DNA of 64,000 nucleotides, from assembly GCA_045805565.1 (NCBI GenBank), contig JBJMKZ010000025.1:157272-221271 (forward strand), given 5' to 3'. This DNA comes from DATAEY01 sp045805565 (GTDB taxonomy: Bacteria; Actinomycetota; Thermoleophilia; Solirubrobacterales; Solirubrobacteraceae). Both the position numbers and the translations under genes were made by a program. Shown one piece after another: positions 25,796 through 34,602 of this stretch; position 1 is the stretch's first letter; the number at the start of each line of letters is the position of its first letter. Below the pieces are notes generated by a model. That model did no database searches. It was not told the DNA's origin and was given only the letters and a program-made list of their open reading frames with translations.

Positions 25796-25942
25796 GACCT
25801 GGGATCCGCCTCGGCGGCGCCCGCCGCGGGTCACATGAAGTCGAGCGCCTCGGCCTCGTCGGTCGTCTGGGCGTGCGTCGCCCCCCCGGGCTCCGTCCAG
25901 CGCGTGCAGCGAGCTTCCGATCGCCGCGACCGCCATGGCGCC

Positions 25943-26383
25943 TCAGTCGGGGGGCGTTTCCTTGACCACGTCGCGCGCGACGACGGTCTCATGGCCCATC
26001 TGGAACGGTGCGTGGAAGTGCATCTCGGTGCTGCCGAAGCACAGCCGGTCGCCGTCTCTGAGCCGCCGGCGCCCACTCACCCGCTCGCGGTTGACGAACG
26101 AGCCGTTGCGCGAAAGTCCGTCGTCGACGAGCAGCCAGTCGTCGCCCAGCCGCTGGAGCTCGGCGTGGAGGCCGGAGACCTCGTCGTCCCAGCTGAGCAC
26201 CAGGTCGACGTTGAGGCTGCGTCCCACCACCACCCGGTTCCAGGTCTCGGGCAGCGACAGGATGCGCTGCCGGCCGCGATGGTCGCGATAGACCAGATAG
26301 GGGTCGCCGCGGCGCTGGGCTGCGAGCTCCTGCTCGCCCTCCGCGTCCGACGCGGGCCGGGAACCCGAGGTCGGGGGGGTCAC
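25943..26383 (-). CDS. FHA-domain protein
   Basis: From GTG 26383 the product is 146 residues. After a variable acidic start, the forkhead-associated domain occupies about residues 50-125: VVVGRSLNVDLVLSWD, then SGLHAELQRLGDDWLLVDDGLSRNGSFVN, then LRDGDRLCFG. The conserved G-R, S-x-x-H and N-G residues that bind phosphothreonine are present. It probably reads out Ser/Thr kinase signalling; no kinase is in the window. The true start is uncertain because the frame remains open upstream into the MFS region. Confidence 0.85.
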   Translation of the reverse strand: MTPPTSGSRPASDAEGEQELAAQRRGDPYLVYRDHRGRQRILSLPETWNRVVVGRSLNVDLVLSWDDEVSGLHAELQRLGDDWLLVDDGLSRNGSFVNRERVSGRRRLRDGDRLCFGSTEMHFHAPFQMGHETVVARDVVKETPPD

Positions 26384-26409
26384 GATCGCCAGCTTATCCC
26401 CGCCCGGGG

Positions 26410-27864
26410 TCAGGGTGGCACCGGTCGGGGGGCCAGGCCGGCGACGACCCGCCCGGAGACCTCGTCCAGGGAACGGCCCCGCGGCTCGATTCGGAACGCG
26501 AGCGTCACCACGAAGGCCACGGCGCACGCCCCCGCTATGCCGAACAGCAGCGTGCTGGTGCCGACGGCGGTCTGGAGGATCGGGAACAGGAAGACGCCGA
26601 CGGCGGCGCCGAACTTGGCGCTGGCGGCCGCGAACCCGTGGCCGGCCGCCCGAATCTCGGACGGGAAGACCTCGGCGGGAAGGGCGTACGTCGTCGCGTT
26701 GGGGCCGGCGTTCATGAACAGGTTGAACAGCGCGAACCCGACCGTGACCATCCCCAGGTGCGCATCTCCGCCGCCGGGCAGGCCTTCGGCCGCCCCGAGG
26801 CTGCACAGCGCGATCGCCATCATCGCGAAGCCGGTGAGCTGCAGGGGGACCCGACCGACGCGCTCCACGAACAGGATCGCCAGCACGAACCCGACCACCA
26901 GGAACCCATCCAGCGCCGCCGTTCCCCCGGTGGACGCGATGTCGTCGGCCAGGAACGTCGCGTTGGGGCCCGCCAGCGCCAGGGCGGCGAGGAGGGTCGG
27001 CGTGAAGATGCCCACCCCGTAGGTCGCGATGTCCATCAGAAACCACGGGACCGACGTGAAGATCGTCCTGCGGATCATGTCCCGCCGGAACAGAGCCGGC
27101 TGGATCAATGCCCTGAGGCCCTCGGGCACCGGGGCCGCGCGCCCCCGGTCGGCCTCGGTGACGGAGACCGGATGCCCGACCAGCCGCTCGGCCACCTCGG
27201 CGGCCTCCGCGTCGCGACCGTTCTGCGCCAGCCAGCGTGGGCTCTCCGGGGTTCCGCGCCGCAGGAAGATGATCACCAGGGCGGGAACCACCCCCAGCCC
27301 CAGCATCAGGCGCCACGACTCGATCTGGGGCAGCGCGAGGAGGACGAGGACCCCGACCAGAGCGCCGAGCACGATCCCGGCCGCCTGGAGGCTGAAGGCG
27401 CCCACCAGCCAGCGTCCGCGATCCCGCGCCGGGAGGACCTCGGCCAGATAGCTGGCCGCGATCGGGTAGTCGAGCCCGATCGCGATGCCGAGCAGGAAGC
27501 GGAAGCCGATCAGGGACCAGGCATTCCAGGCGACCACGCAGGCCACCGAGAAGATGGCGAAGAGGACCAGGTCGAGCTGGAAGATCCGCCGCCGGCCGAC
27601 CCGGTCGGCCACCGGACCCAGGAGCCCGGCGCCGACGATGGCGCCGACGATCGCCGCTGCGGACACCAGCCCCTTGACCGCGTCGCCCAGGACGAAGTCC
27701 TTGGCGATCAACGGATTGGCGACCCCGATGATGAAGAAGTCGAAGCCGTCGAGCATGATCCCGAGTCCGGCGAGCAGCCAGAACCGGACGTGCAGCGACG
27801 TCATGTGGGCGCTATCCAGGGACTCGCCCAGCGACGGCCGTGTCTCCGCGGGCACCGCGCTCAA
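26410..27864 (-). CDS. MFS transporter (sugar/organic anion porter type)
   Basis: The 484-residue protein has twelve predicted helices. It contains the GPVADRVGRRRIF motif between helices 2 and 3, GIAIGLDYPIAASYLAEVLPARDRG after helix 4, and the matching late-half motifs (LPAEVFPSEIRAAGHGFAAASAKFGA), as in sugar- and phosphate-type MFS porters. Cargo not identifiable. FHA protein gene follows 26 bases downstream, possibly co-transcribed. Confidence 0.9.
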   Translation of the reverse strand: MSAVPAETRPSLGESLDSAHMTSLHVRFWLLAGLGIMLDGFDFFIIGVANPLIAKDFVLGDAVKGLVSAAAIVGAIVGAGLLGPVADRVGRRRIFQLDLVLFAIFSVACVVAWNAWSLIGFRFLLGIAIGLDYPIAASYLAEVLPARDRGRWLVGAFSLQAAGIVLGALVGVLVLLALPQIESWRLMLGLGVVPALVIIFLRRGTPESPRWLAQNGRDAEAAEVAERLVGHPVSVTEADRGRAAPVPEGLRALIQPALFRRDMIRRTIFTSVPWFLMDIATYGVGIFTPTLLAALALAGPNATFLADDIASTGGTAALDGFLVVGFVLAILFVERVGRVPLQLTGFAMMAIALCSLGAAEGLPGGGDAHLGMVTVGFALFNLFMNAGPNATTYALPAEVFPSEIRAAGHGFAAASAKFGAAVGVFLFPILQTAVGTSTLLFGIAGACAVAFVVTLAFRIEPRGRSLDEVSGRVVAGLAPRPVPP

Positions 27865-27958
27865 GGAGGCTGATTCTCGCCGGCTCGCCTGCTCGAGGCA
27901 ATGTCATCGGCCAGGGCTCCCGGGCGCGGTTGGCGCACCGACCCGCTAGAACTGCGCG

Positions 27959-28459
27959 ATGGGCGATGTGCTGACTCTCCCCGACCGCACGGTGTTGGAG
28001 GTCACCACGCCTGCCGCGGACACGGAGGGGCGCCTGGTCGAGGTCACCTACACGCTTGCGCCGGGGCGGCGAGGGCCACCGACCCACCGCCATGCCCACG
28101 TGGAGGAATGGGAGGTCCTGGCCGGCACGCTGGAAGGCCGCATAGATGGGGGGCGCAGGACGCTCGTGGCCGGCGAGTCGCTCTCGATAGAGCCGGGCAC
28201 CGCCCACACGTTCAAGAACTCCAGCGCCGACCCGGTTCGTGTCCTCGACCGCCATCGTCCGGCGGGCCGGTTCGAGGAATTCGTGCGCAAGGAGGTCACT
28301 CTGGCTAGGGCCGGGCTGCACCATCCGAGCGTCCTGCTGAGGCTGGCGATGCTGTGGCACGAGTACCGCGACACGCAGGTGCCTGCCGGCCGAACTGGCC
28401 GCGCCCTCGTATCTACCGTGGCCGCCCTCGGCAGGCTGCTGCGACTGGACCCGTCCTGA
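27959..28459 (+). CDS. Cupin-domain protein
   Basis: The 166-residue protein has a single beta-barrel cupin with both metal-site motifs: RGPPTHRHAHVEEWEVLAG (two His and Glu) and LSIEPGTAHTFKNSS (third His). An extra helical tail follows. Binding of a divalent metal is likely; the reaction is unknown. Starts at ATG 27959 just after the divergent MFS gene. Convergent with the 56-residue membrane protein gene; a C/G-rich inverted repeat lies in the 32-base gap. Confidence 0.85.
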   Translation: MGDVLTLPDRTVLEVTTPAADTEGRLVEVTYTLAPGRRGPPTHRHAHVEEWEVLAGTLEGRIDGGRRTLVAGESLSIEPGTAHTFKNSSADPVRVLDRHRPAGRFEEFVRKEVTLARAGLHHPSVLLRLAMLWHEYRDTQVPAGRTGRALVSTVAALGRLLRLDPS

Positions 28460-28491
28460 ACCCCGGGGCGCCGCGCCGGAGTCGGCCGGGG

Positions 28492-28662
28492 TCAGCGCGA
28501 CAGCAGGACGATCACCACGACGATGATCGCGATCCCCAGCCCCGCCGCCAGCAGCTGGACCGGGCGCTGGCGCAACCAGAACTCGGGCTTGGCCCGGTCG
28601 CGCGAGTGGCGGCCCTCGGGCGGAGTTCCTACCCAGTCCTCGTCATCGTCGTAGCGGTTCAT
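28492..28662 (-). CDS. 56-residue single-pass membrane protein
   Basis: A short frame starts ATG 28662 with an acidic head (MNRYDDDEDWVGTPPEG), a basic stretch (RHSRDRAKPEFWLRQRP) and one C-terminal hydrophobic helix of about 20 residues (LLAAGLGIAIIVVVIVLL) ending SR. Sequence order, composition and a GAGGC site 5 bases upstream make it a convincing small gene. It lies just downstream of the S15 peptidase gene on the same strand, which ends at 28699. Function unknown. Confidence 0.6.
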   Translation of the reverse strand: MNRYDDDEDWVGTPPEGRHSRDRAKPEFWLRQRPVQLLAAGLGIAIIVVVIVLLSR

Positions 28663-28698
28663 CGGAGCCTCAGGTCGTGGTGCTCGACCCCGCCAGGC

Positions 28699-30594
28699 TC
28701 AGGTCCCGCAGTCGCCGCTGGCGGTGGGAAGGGTGACCTTGACGCTGGCGATGTGGACGGCGTACGTGGCGTCCGGCCCCGTGGTCGGCCGCAGGTAGGG
28801 CCGGTCGGTCCCGAGGAGCTGCAGCTTGGGGATGTGGCCGGGCGCGAAGCACCAGGCGTTGCCCCACAGCTGGAAGGTCACCTCCCCGTCGGTGCCCTTC
28901 TTGATGCGGTAGGCGCCACGGCTGATGAGGATCTGCTTGTCGGTGTCGGGATCGACGTCCCACAGCCGCGAGTCCAGCTGAGCATCGTCGGCTTGCATGT
29001 CCGGGGTGACGCTGATCTTCGCGGTGACCTTCGGCAGGCCGATCATCCGGAACCCGCCACTGGATGCGCCGCGGTACACCGCGGTGCCCACGTCCTGGGC
29101 CGGATCGTCGTCGCTTTCACGGCACGAGCTGTTCCCTCCGATGATGTCCCCACTCAAGATCGGGTCGTATTGAAGGCCTCTCGAGTCGGGCTGCGGATTG
29201 GAAATCGCCGTCTGGTCTTCCTCGGTTTGCGAGGACGAGAACGTCACCGAGCTCGGGTGGATGGCGTTCCAGCTTTTCGCCTCGAATGGGCCGTTCCCAT
29301 CCCCGCCGGGCGGGCAGGTCTGCGCGAAGGCGGTGACGCTGCCGGGCTTGGGCCGCGAGCCCTCCCCGAGCAGCAGCTTCCTGAAGAAGTCGGCCCCCTG
29401 GTCGTTGAGCGGCTTGTTGGTGCTCGGGTCATTCTCGCCGCGCGAGTGGCCGAGGTCGCCGAACTGCAGGGCTATGTCCTTGCCGCTGGCGCGCAGGAGG
29501 TTGTACATGCGCAGCGATTCGCGGGGCGGGAACAGGTCGTCGGTCCAGCCGCTCTGCGACAGCAGCGGCGCGGGGCGGTCGGCGGGCAGCCCGAAGGCCT
29601 GGTGGTGGTGGAAGATCTCGTCGGCGATGGCCCTCGCCTCGCTGTCCTCGGGCTCGCCGACCTGGACACGGGCGTTCCACTTGGTGATGTCCGCCTGGTC
29701 GTTGTTGCAGGGCGACTCGCTGGGTGGCTCCCCGCAGTAGTAGCCGTTGTTCGTCCCGCCGAGCGCGTAGAGCCCGTCGGTGTAGGTCTTGAGCGCGATG
29801 CCCAACGGGTTGCGGCTCTCGCCGGTATCCGGCTTCTTGGAGTCGAGGAAACGACCGTTGGGCAGCAGGGAGGCGACCAGGTCCGACCACGGCCAGCGGG
29901 GGAAGGCGGCGGTGATCGACAGGCCGACACCCTTCTCGCTCCGCCAGGCCTTGAAGTCTCCGCCGGGGGTGCGGATCCGGTTGCGCAGTAGCGCCAGCTC
30001 GTTGCTCTGGCCGCCGCCGTAGGAGATCCCGGTAACCCCGATCTTCGTGCGCTTGGTGATCCCCTCGTCTACCAGCAGGCCTAGCAGGAACTGGGTGTCT
30101 CGCGCCTCGAAGCGCTGGTCGGCCAGGCGGATGTAGCCGTGCTCGCAGTTCGGGTCGTCGCGCGAGTCCTTCGCGCCACAGGAGCGTCCCCAGCCGCGTG
30201 CCGAGTAGTTGACCACCGCGAAGCCCTGCTTGGCGTAGAAGTTGTTGTTGTAGTGCCAGGTGACCGACCCGTCGCCACCCTCGTCGTCGGTCTCGAAGCT
30301 CTTCTTGTCGCCGCCCCAGCCGTGGAGCATCACGATGGTCGGCCACGGCCCGTCGCCGCTGGCGGGAAGGGTCACGTCGACGTCGATCGGCACCTCGTCG
30401 AACGTCGGCACCCGGTGTGAGTCATCGGCAGTCGGGCAGAAGCGCACGCCGTTCTGCTCGTTGCACGGATGCCCGAACGGTTCGGGATCCGCGCCCTGGG
30501 CGGCCGGCGCCGTGAACAGCGCGGTCAGCCAGGCCAACGCCAACCCCTGCAGCAGCCGCTCCCTCAGCCGTCGCACAGCCAGCCGCTTACCCAA
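28699..30594 (-). CDS. Secreted X-Pro dipeptidyl-peptidase/CocE-type serine hydrolase
   Basis: This 631-residue protein has a signal peptide (to about residue 34, AAQGADPEP). The catalytic alpha/beta-hydrolase domain includes VMLHGWGGDKKSF and the nucleophile elbow GISYGG (Ser191). A later GHSRGE histidine candidate and a C-terminal jelly-roll domain (about 440-631) complete the S15/CocE layout. Several cysteine pairs suit an extracellular enzyme. It probably cleaves peptides or esters outside the cell. First of three neighbouring secreted hydrolases on this strand. Confidence 0.85.
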   Translation of the reverse strand: MGKRLAVRRLRERLLQGLALAWLTALFTAPAAQGADPEPFGHPCNEQNGVRFCPTADDSHRVPTFDEVPIDVDVTLPASGDGPWPTIVMLHGWGGDKKSFETDDEGGDGSVTWHYNNNFYAKQGFAVVNYSARGWGRSCGAKDSRDDPNCEHGYIRLADQRFEARDTQFLLGLLVDEGITKRTKIGVTGISYGGGQSNELALLRNRIRTPGGDFKAWRSEKGVGLSITAAFPRWPWSDLVASLLPNGRFLDSKKPDTGESRNPLGIALKTYTDGLYALGGTNNGYYCGEPPSESPCNNDQADITKWNARVQVGEPEDSEARAIADEIFHHHQAFGLPADRPAPLLSQSGWTDDLFPPRESLRMYNLLRASGKDIALQFGDLGHSRGENDPSTNKPLNDQGADFFRKLLLGEGSRPKPGSVTAFAQTCPPGGDGNGPFEAKSWNAIHPSSVTFSSSQTEEDQTAISNPQPDSRGLQYDPILSGDIIGGNSSCRESDDDPAQDVGTAVYRGASSGGFRMIGLPKVTAKISVTPDMQADDAQLDSRLWDVDPDTDKQILISRGAYRIKKGTDGEVTFQLWGNAWCFAPGHIPKLQLLGTDRPYLRPTTGPDATYAVHIASVKVTLPTASGDCGT

Positions 30595-30666
30595 ACGACC
30601 CTGAGACCTAACACGGGCTGCCGATCCAGGCGCCGGGTGGACGCCATCGACCCGGAGCCGGACCCC

Positions 30667-31827
30667 TCAGCCCGACCGGACCCGGAACATCGCCACGCCG
30701 TGGGCGGGCAGGAAGGCGGTGACGGGCCCGGGAGTCGTGCTGGTGCGATGCAACCACAGATCTCGCACCACATAGCCGCGGGAGGGCCGAAGCCCGAGCT
30801 GCCGCGCGTCGGCGCCCAGCATCGCCCGGGCCCGCGAACGGTTGACCAGCAGGAGGGCTCGATCGCCGCTCGCGAGTGGCCGGATCCATACCTCGTGCCC
30901 CCCCACGCTCGAGGCTCGAAAGCCCTGCACCCCGGCCGGGTCCTGGTCGACGGCGATGACCTCGCGGTTGGTGAGGATCCCGCGCGTCGTGCGTGACATG
31001 GCGCGCAGGTCGTTGCCGGCGATCAGGGGCGCCGCCATCATGCTCCAGAGGCTGAACATCGACTTCCCCTCGGTAGTCCTCAGGCCGCGGTTGCCGACCT
31101 GGAGCATGTCCGGGTCGTTCCACGCCCCGGGCCGCGCGTGGCCGGCCAGCCCGGCGTTGTGATCGACGATGCGCATCATGCTGGACCAGCGGGCGTGGAT
31201 GTCGGGGGTCGTCCGCCACAGGTGCCCCACGTTGGCGGCCCAGACCCACGGGCTCTCCAGGCCCCACGCCGAGATGCTGAGGACCATCGGATGGCGCGTC
31301 CAGCGGATCGCCGACTGCATGACGCCGTACCCCTGGGGGCCGCGCTCCCGACGCGTGGTGAAGCATCCGTCCAGCTTCAGGTAGTCCACCCGCCACGAGG
31401 CGAAGGTGCGGGCGTCGGTGTAGAGATGACGACGGCTGCCCGGAAAGCGCATGCAGGTGGCGCGGCCGGCAGCCGCATAGATCCCCAGCTTCAGGCCTCG
31501 ACGATGAAGGTAGGCGGCCAGTGCCCGCATGCCGTGGGGAAACTTCGCGGGATCGGGGCGCAGCTGCCCACGCCGGCGGGTGCGTGCCATCCAGCAGTCG
31601 TCGAGGTTGACATAGCGGTACCCGGCCGCCCTCATTCCCGACGCGATCATCGCGTGCGCCGTCTCGCGAACCACCTGCTCGTTCACCTGGCAGCGAAGCG
31701 GATACCACGAGCTCCAGCCCATCGGCGGCGTCCGCGCGAGCCCGTTGTCCAGCGCCGGCGCCGGGGCGGCGAGGACACCGGCGATCACGGCCGCGATCGC
31801 GCCCGCGGCCAGGCGACGGCCGATCAT
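30667..31827 (-). CDS. Secreted GH27 alpha-galactosidase
   Basis: A signal peptide (to about residue 25, APAPA) precedes a TIM-barrel GH27 domain: RTPPMGWSSW, YVNLDDCWMA, KLGIYAAAGRATC, VDYLKLDGC with the nucleophile Asp153, and PGAWNDPDML. The C-terminal 80 residues form the usual beta-sandwich (ALLLVNRSRARAM). At 386 residues it is a compact complete enzyme that should release terminal alpha-galactose (or alpha-N-acetylgalactosamine) from plant-type oligosaccharides. Confidence 0.92.
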   Translation of the reverse strand: MIGRRLAAGAIAAVIAGVLAAPAPALDNGLARTPPMGWSSWYPLRCQVNEQVVRETAHAMIASGMRAAGYRYVNLDDCWMARTRRRGQLRPDPAKFPHGMRALAAYLHRRGLKLGIYAAAGRATCMRFPGSRRHLYTDARTFASWRVDYLKLDGCFTTRRERGPQGYGVMQSAIRWTRHPMVLSISAWGLESPWVWAANVGHLWRTTPDIHARWSSMMRIVDHNAGLAGHARPGAWNDPDMLQVGNRGLRTTEGKSMFSLWSMMAAPLIAGNDLRAMSRTTRGILTNREVIAVDQDPAGVQGFRASSVGGHEVWIRPLASGDRALLLVNRSRARAMLGADARQLGLRPSRGYVVRDLWLHRTSTTPGPVTAFLPAHGVAMFRVRSG

Positions 31828-31849
31828 GGATCGTCACGTCCCGTCGGGA

Positions 31850-33388
31850 TCAGTGGCACGACGCCGATCCGCCGTCGCGGATTTTGCCGAACGGAGTGGT
31901 GAGGAAGCTCCACCGGTAGCTTCCCCGCCGAAGGGTCAGATCGAGGACGCCGAACGCGCTGGAGCGGACTTCGCTGTTTCCCCGGATCCCGACGAAGTGG
32001 TCGTGGTTTACACCGCCGCTCCCGACCGTGAATTGCCGGATGCCACGCCCGGGGGCCGCGTGGCCCAAGATGTCCTGCGGGGCAAAGCGCTCGTAGACGT
32101 GGGCGTGGCCGTTTAGGACCACGTCGACCCCATAGTCGTACAGCGCCGCCCAGAGCGCGTTCGTCCTAGTGGTGAGGAAGTGGCCGGCCGACGAGAACCG
32201 CGGATGATGGAAGTACGCCAGGGTGCACTGCCGAGGGTGGGATGCCAGATCACCGCGAAGCCAGGTCACCTGGGGGCTGGCGGGAGAGCAGTCGACGATG
32301 CCGATGCAGTTGGAGTTGAGCACCACGACATGCCATGTCCCGAGATCGTAGGAGTACCAGCCACCGGGCGGTGCGCCGGCCGAGCCGAAGTATGCGAAGT
32401 AGCCCGCCGCCCCAGGCGTGAGGTACTCGTGGTTGCCCAGGGTGGGGCGCATGCGGCTCTTCAAGGGGCCCCAGGCGGCATCGAAGGAGCCGGCGAAGGC
32501 GGCGATCGCCCCGGCCGAGTACTGCATGTCACCCAGCATGGCCACCACGCGCGGGTTGAGCTCCTCGGCGAGCTGCGCGGTCGCCTGCTGCTGGCAGGAC
32601 GCCGGGCTCTTGCGCTGTCCGGGCTGGCAGGCGATGTCGCCCACCGCTACCATCCGTACGCCGCCGAGCGGTCGCGGGCGCAGCGACGACGGCAGGACGT
32701 CGATGTAGGACTTCATCTCCAGCCTTCCGGTGGTCAGCCGGAGGTCGTGGCGCCCCACCGACTGTCCGGGGATGCGAAACCAGCGGAAGAAGCCTCCGCC
32801 GGGCCCGACGCGTCCGGTCGCAACCTGCTCGCCGCCGAGCTCCACCCTGACCGGCTTGCCGGCCGGCAGCCCGGTAGCGGCCAGCCGAACGCCGCCGCCG
32901 CGCCGGCCGGTCAGCGACGAGGTCGTCAGGGTGGCGCCCGTCGACGAGGTTGCCACGGCCCGGGGCGCCCGGCGTCCGGGCACCACGCGCAGCGGTGCGT
33001 TCACCTGCCGGCCGGCCGCCTGCGAGACGACCTGATAGTTGCCCGGCGCCACTGCCACCGGGAAGCCGGTGGCGAAATTGCCGATCGAGTTGGTGACCGC
33101 CTGGGCGACCTGGCGACCGGCCACCGTGACGACCACCTTGGCGCCGGCGGCAAAGCCGCTGCCCCGCACGAGCACTCCCTGTCCTCTGCCCGCGGTCTGC
33201 GGCGCGATCAGCGAATAGACGGGGCGCGGCGCTGGAGGGGGCGCGGGCGGAGCGGGCGGACCGGGCGGTGCGGGCGGGGGTCCCGGCGGCGGTGGCGGGG
33301 GCGGCCCCTGACCGCCGGCGGCCGGAACCAGCCCGAGGCCCATGGCGAGCAGCGCCACGAGCAGTCGGCCGATACGGCGGGGGGTCAT
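31850..33388 (-). CDS. Secreted metallophosphoesterase with proline-rich hinge
   Basis: The 512 residues comprise a signal peptide (to about 26), a Pro/Ala-rich hinge (about 28-55), two Ig-like or IPT-like beta domains (SLIAPQTAGRGQGVLVRGSGF; TGLPAGKPVRVEL) and a calcineurin-type phosphoesterase from about residue 245. Its metal motifs are VAVGDIAC, MLGDMQYSAG, LGNHEYLTPG, LAYFHHPRFS and NGHAHVYERF. It is probably a purple-acid-phosphatase-like enzyme acting outside the cell on phosphate esters. Only 22 bases separate it from the GH27 gene downstream. Confidence 0.88.
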   Translation of the reverse strand: MTPRRIGRLLVALLAMGLGLVPAAGGQGPPPPPPPGPPPAPPGPPAPPAPPPAPRPVYSLIAPQTAGRGQGVLVRGSGFAAGAKVVVTVAGRQVAQAVTNSIGNFATGFPVAVAPGNYQVVSQAAGRQVNAPLRVVPGRRAPRAVATSSTGATLTTSSLTGRRGGGVRLAATGLPAGKPVRVELGGEQVATGRVGPGGGFFRWFRIPGQSVGRHDLRLTTGRLEMKSYIDVLPSSLRPRPLGGVRMVAVGDIACQPGQRKSPASCQQQATAQLAEELNPRVVAMLGDMQYSAGAIAAFAGSFDAAWGPLKSRMRPTLGNHEYLTPGAAGYFAYFGSAGAPPGGWYSYDLGTWHVVVLNSNCIGIVDCSPASPQVTWLRGDLASHPRQCTLAYFHHPRFSSAGHFLTTRTNALWAALYDYGVDVVLNGHAHVYERFAPQDILGHAAPGRGIRQFTVGSGGVNHDHFVGIRGNSEVRSSAFGVLDLTLRRGSYRWSFLTTPFGKIRDGGSASCH

Positions 33389-33597
33389 TTCGTCAGGGAA
33401 GGCGAATCAGGACACGGAGCCGGGACGTGACCCGTTTGTAAACCGCAAGACGCCCGGAGGTAGCGGCGATCGACAGCCGGCCGCCCCGCTCGGCGCCGGG
33501 CGCGGGGGTCGGCGCCAGCCCGGCGGTCGATGGCCGGACGGCAGCGTACCGAGGCCGAGGCTCAAGTCGGGGCGCCAATTCGCCGAAGTCGGATAGC

Positions 33598-33894
33598 GTG
33601 GAATGGATCGATTCCGCCGCCGGGATGCCGTACCGATCCGAGCGCGTGGTCTTGGAGACCGCCCGCTATCGGATCACCGGGATGGTGACCCTGCCCCGGG
33701 ACGGCTATCGCAGCCGGTTCTCGGACTTCCTCAACTCCTCGGAGCGCGACTTCCTGTCGCTCACCGACGTCACCCTCCAGGCGCTCGACCACGAGGGGCG
33801 GCCGGGCGAGCCGACCACGCGCGACTACCTGGCGGTGTCGCGGCAGCACATCGTGCTGGCCACGACCGCCAACGGCGCCGACGACGACGAGTAG
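33598..33894 (+). CDS. Small conserved-type protein (DUF6812-like)
   Basis: This 98-residue soluble protein starts GTG. Its body (ERVVLETARYRITGMVTLPRDGYRSRFSDFLNSSERDFLSLTDV) followed by the YLAVSRQHIVLA strand matches a small beta-rich family seen in many actinobacteria, which I recall as DUF6812. It may be an Hfq/Sm-like barrel, but that is inference. Ends in an acidic GADDDE tail. A terminator-like hairpin follows. Confidence 0.7.
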   Translation: MEWIDSAAGMPYRSERVVLETARYRITGMVTLPRDGYRSRFSDFLNSSERDFLSLTDVTLQALDHEGRPGEPTTRDYLAVSRQHIVLATTANGADDDE

Positions 33895-33899
33895 CGCTC

Positions 33900-33926
33900 G
33901 CCCGTCCCCGAGCCGGGGGATCGGGC
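33900..33926. terminator. Terminator-like hairpin between convergent gene and tRNA-Ser
   Basis: Stem GCCCG-(T)-CCCC / GGGG-(GAT)-CGGGC with loop GAGCC. It lies six bases after the upstream stop and 36 bases beyond the 3' end of the opposing tRNA. Bulges make this a moderate call. Confidence 0.4.
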
Positions 33927-33961
33927 CGAGGGTTGAGTTACGTGACGTTTGGTCGGTCGAG

Positions 33962-34051
33962 CGGAGAGGGAGGGATTCGAACCCTCGAACGAGGTCGACC
34001 CCCGTTACGCGATTTCCAGTCGCGCCCGTTCAACCGCTCCGGCACCTCTCC
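33962..34051 (-). tRNA. tRNA-Ser(GGA)
   Basis: The minus strand folds as a class II tRNA. The acceptor GGAGAGG pairs with CCTCTCC, discriminator G; the anticodon stem CGCGA/TCGCG encloses loop CTGGAAA, so the anticodon is GGA. A long variable arm follows, and the T stem GAGGG/CCCTC encloses TTCGAAT. CCA is not encoded. Confidence 0.95.
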
Positions 34052-34134
34052 GTACGGCGCGGAGGCCGCCGCTCAAGGGTAGCGGCGGGTCGGCTCCGCC
34101 CGGCCCCCCGTCCGGAGGGAGTCGAAGGCGCCGG

Positions 34135-34602
34135 TCAGCTGCGCTCGGCCGGCCGGTCCGGGCAGGAGACGAAGCGCGCGAGCGGGTTGGAGCTGGGGCG
34201 GCGGAGGATGCGCTCGTACACCCGCTGCGGATAGTCGGTCGAGGTGGCCGAGAAACAGCCGCGCGGATCCACGTTCACCACGTACGACGCCTCTCCCCGG
34301 TCCGCCGTCCAGGCGACCGGAGAGCGGGCGAGGTAGGCGATCCGGCACGTCCAGCGCCACCGGCGATCATCCGGCGGCCTGGCCTCGAGCGGGCGGCAAC
34401 TCGCCCACGCCTGCCTGATCAGGTCCTCGTCCGCGCGGCCGGTGGTCATGCGTCGCTCCGCGTCGTACGCGCGCTTGAACGCGCGGTTGGCATCCTGATC
34501 CAGCTGGACGACCGAGGCCCGCGGAGCGCTCGCCGCACAGCCGGCCAAGAAGGCGAGCGCGAGCCAGGCGCCCGCCGTGGCGACGAGCCGGGCGAGAGTC
34601 AC
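34135..34602 (-). CDS. Putative lipoprotein, unknown function
   Basis: A 155-residue product starts at GTG 34602, overlapping the upstream mannosyltransferase stop by GTGA. A short basic start and the hydrophobic segment end in a perfect lipobox LAGC (cysteine about residue 22). The mature part has conserved-looking WRWTCRIAYLARS and VNVDPRGCFSATSTDYPQ, with cysteines likely paired. Coupling to a membrane glycosyltransferase suggests an envelope role; there is no recognisable domain. Confidence 0.75.
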   Translation of the reverse strand: MTLARLVATAGAWLALAFLAGCAASAPRASVVQLDQDANRAFKRAYDAERRMTTGRADEDLIRQAWASCRPLEARPPDDRRWRWTCRIAYLARSPVAWTADRGEASYVVNVDPRGCFSATSTDYPQRVYERILRRPSSNPLARFVSCPDRPAERS

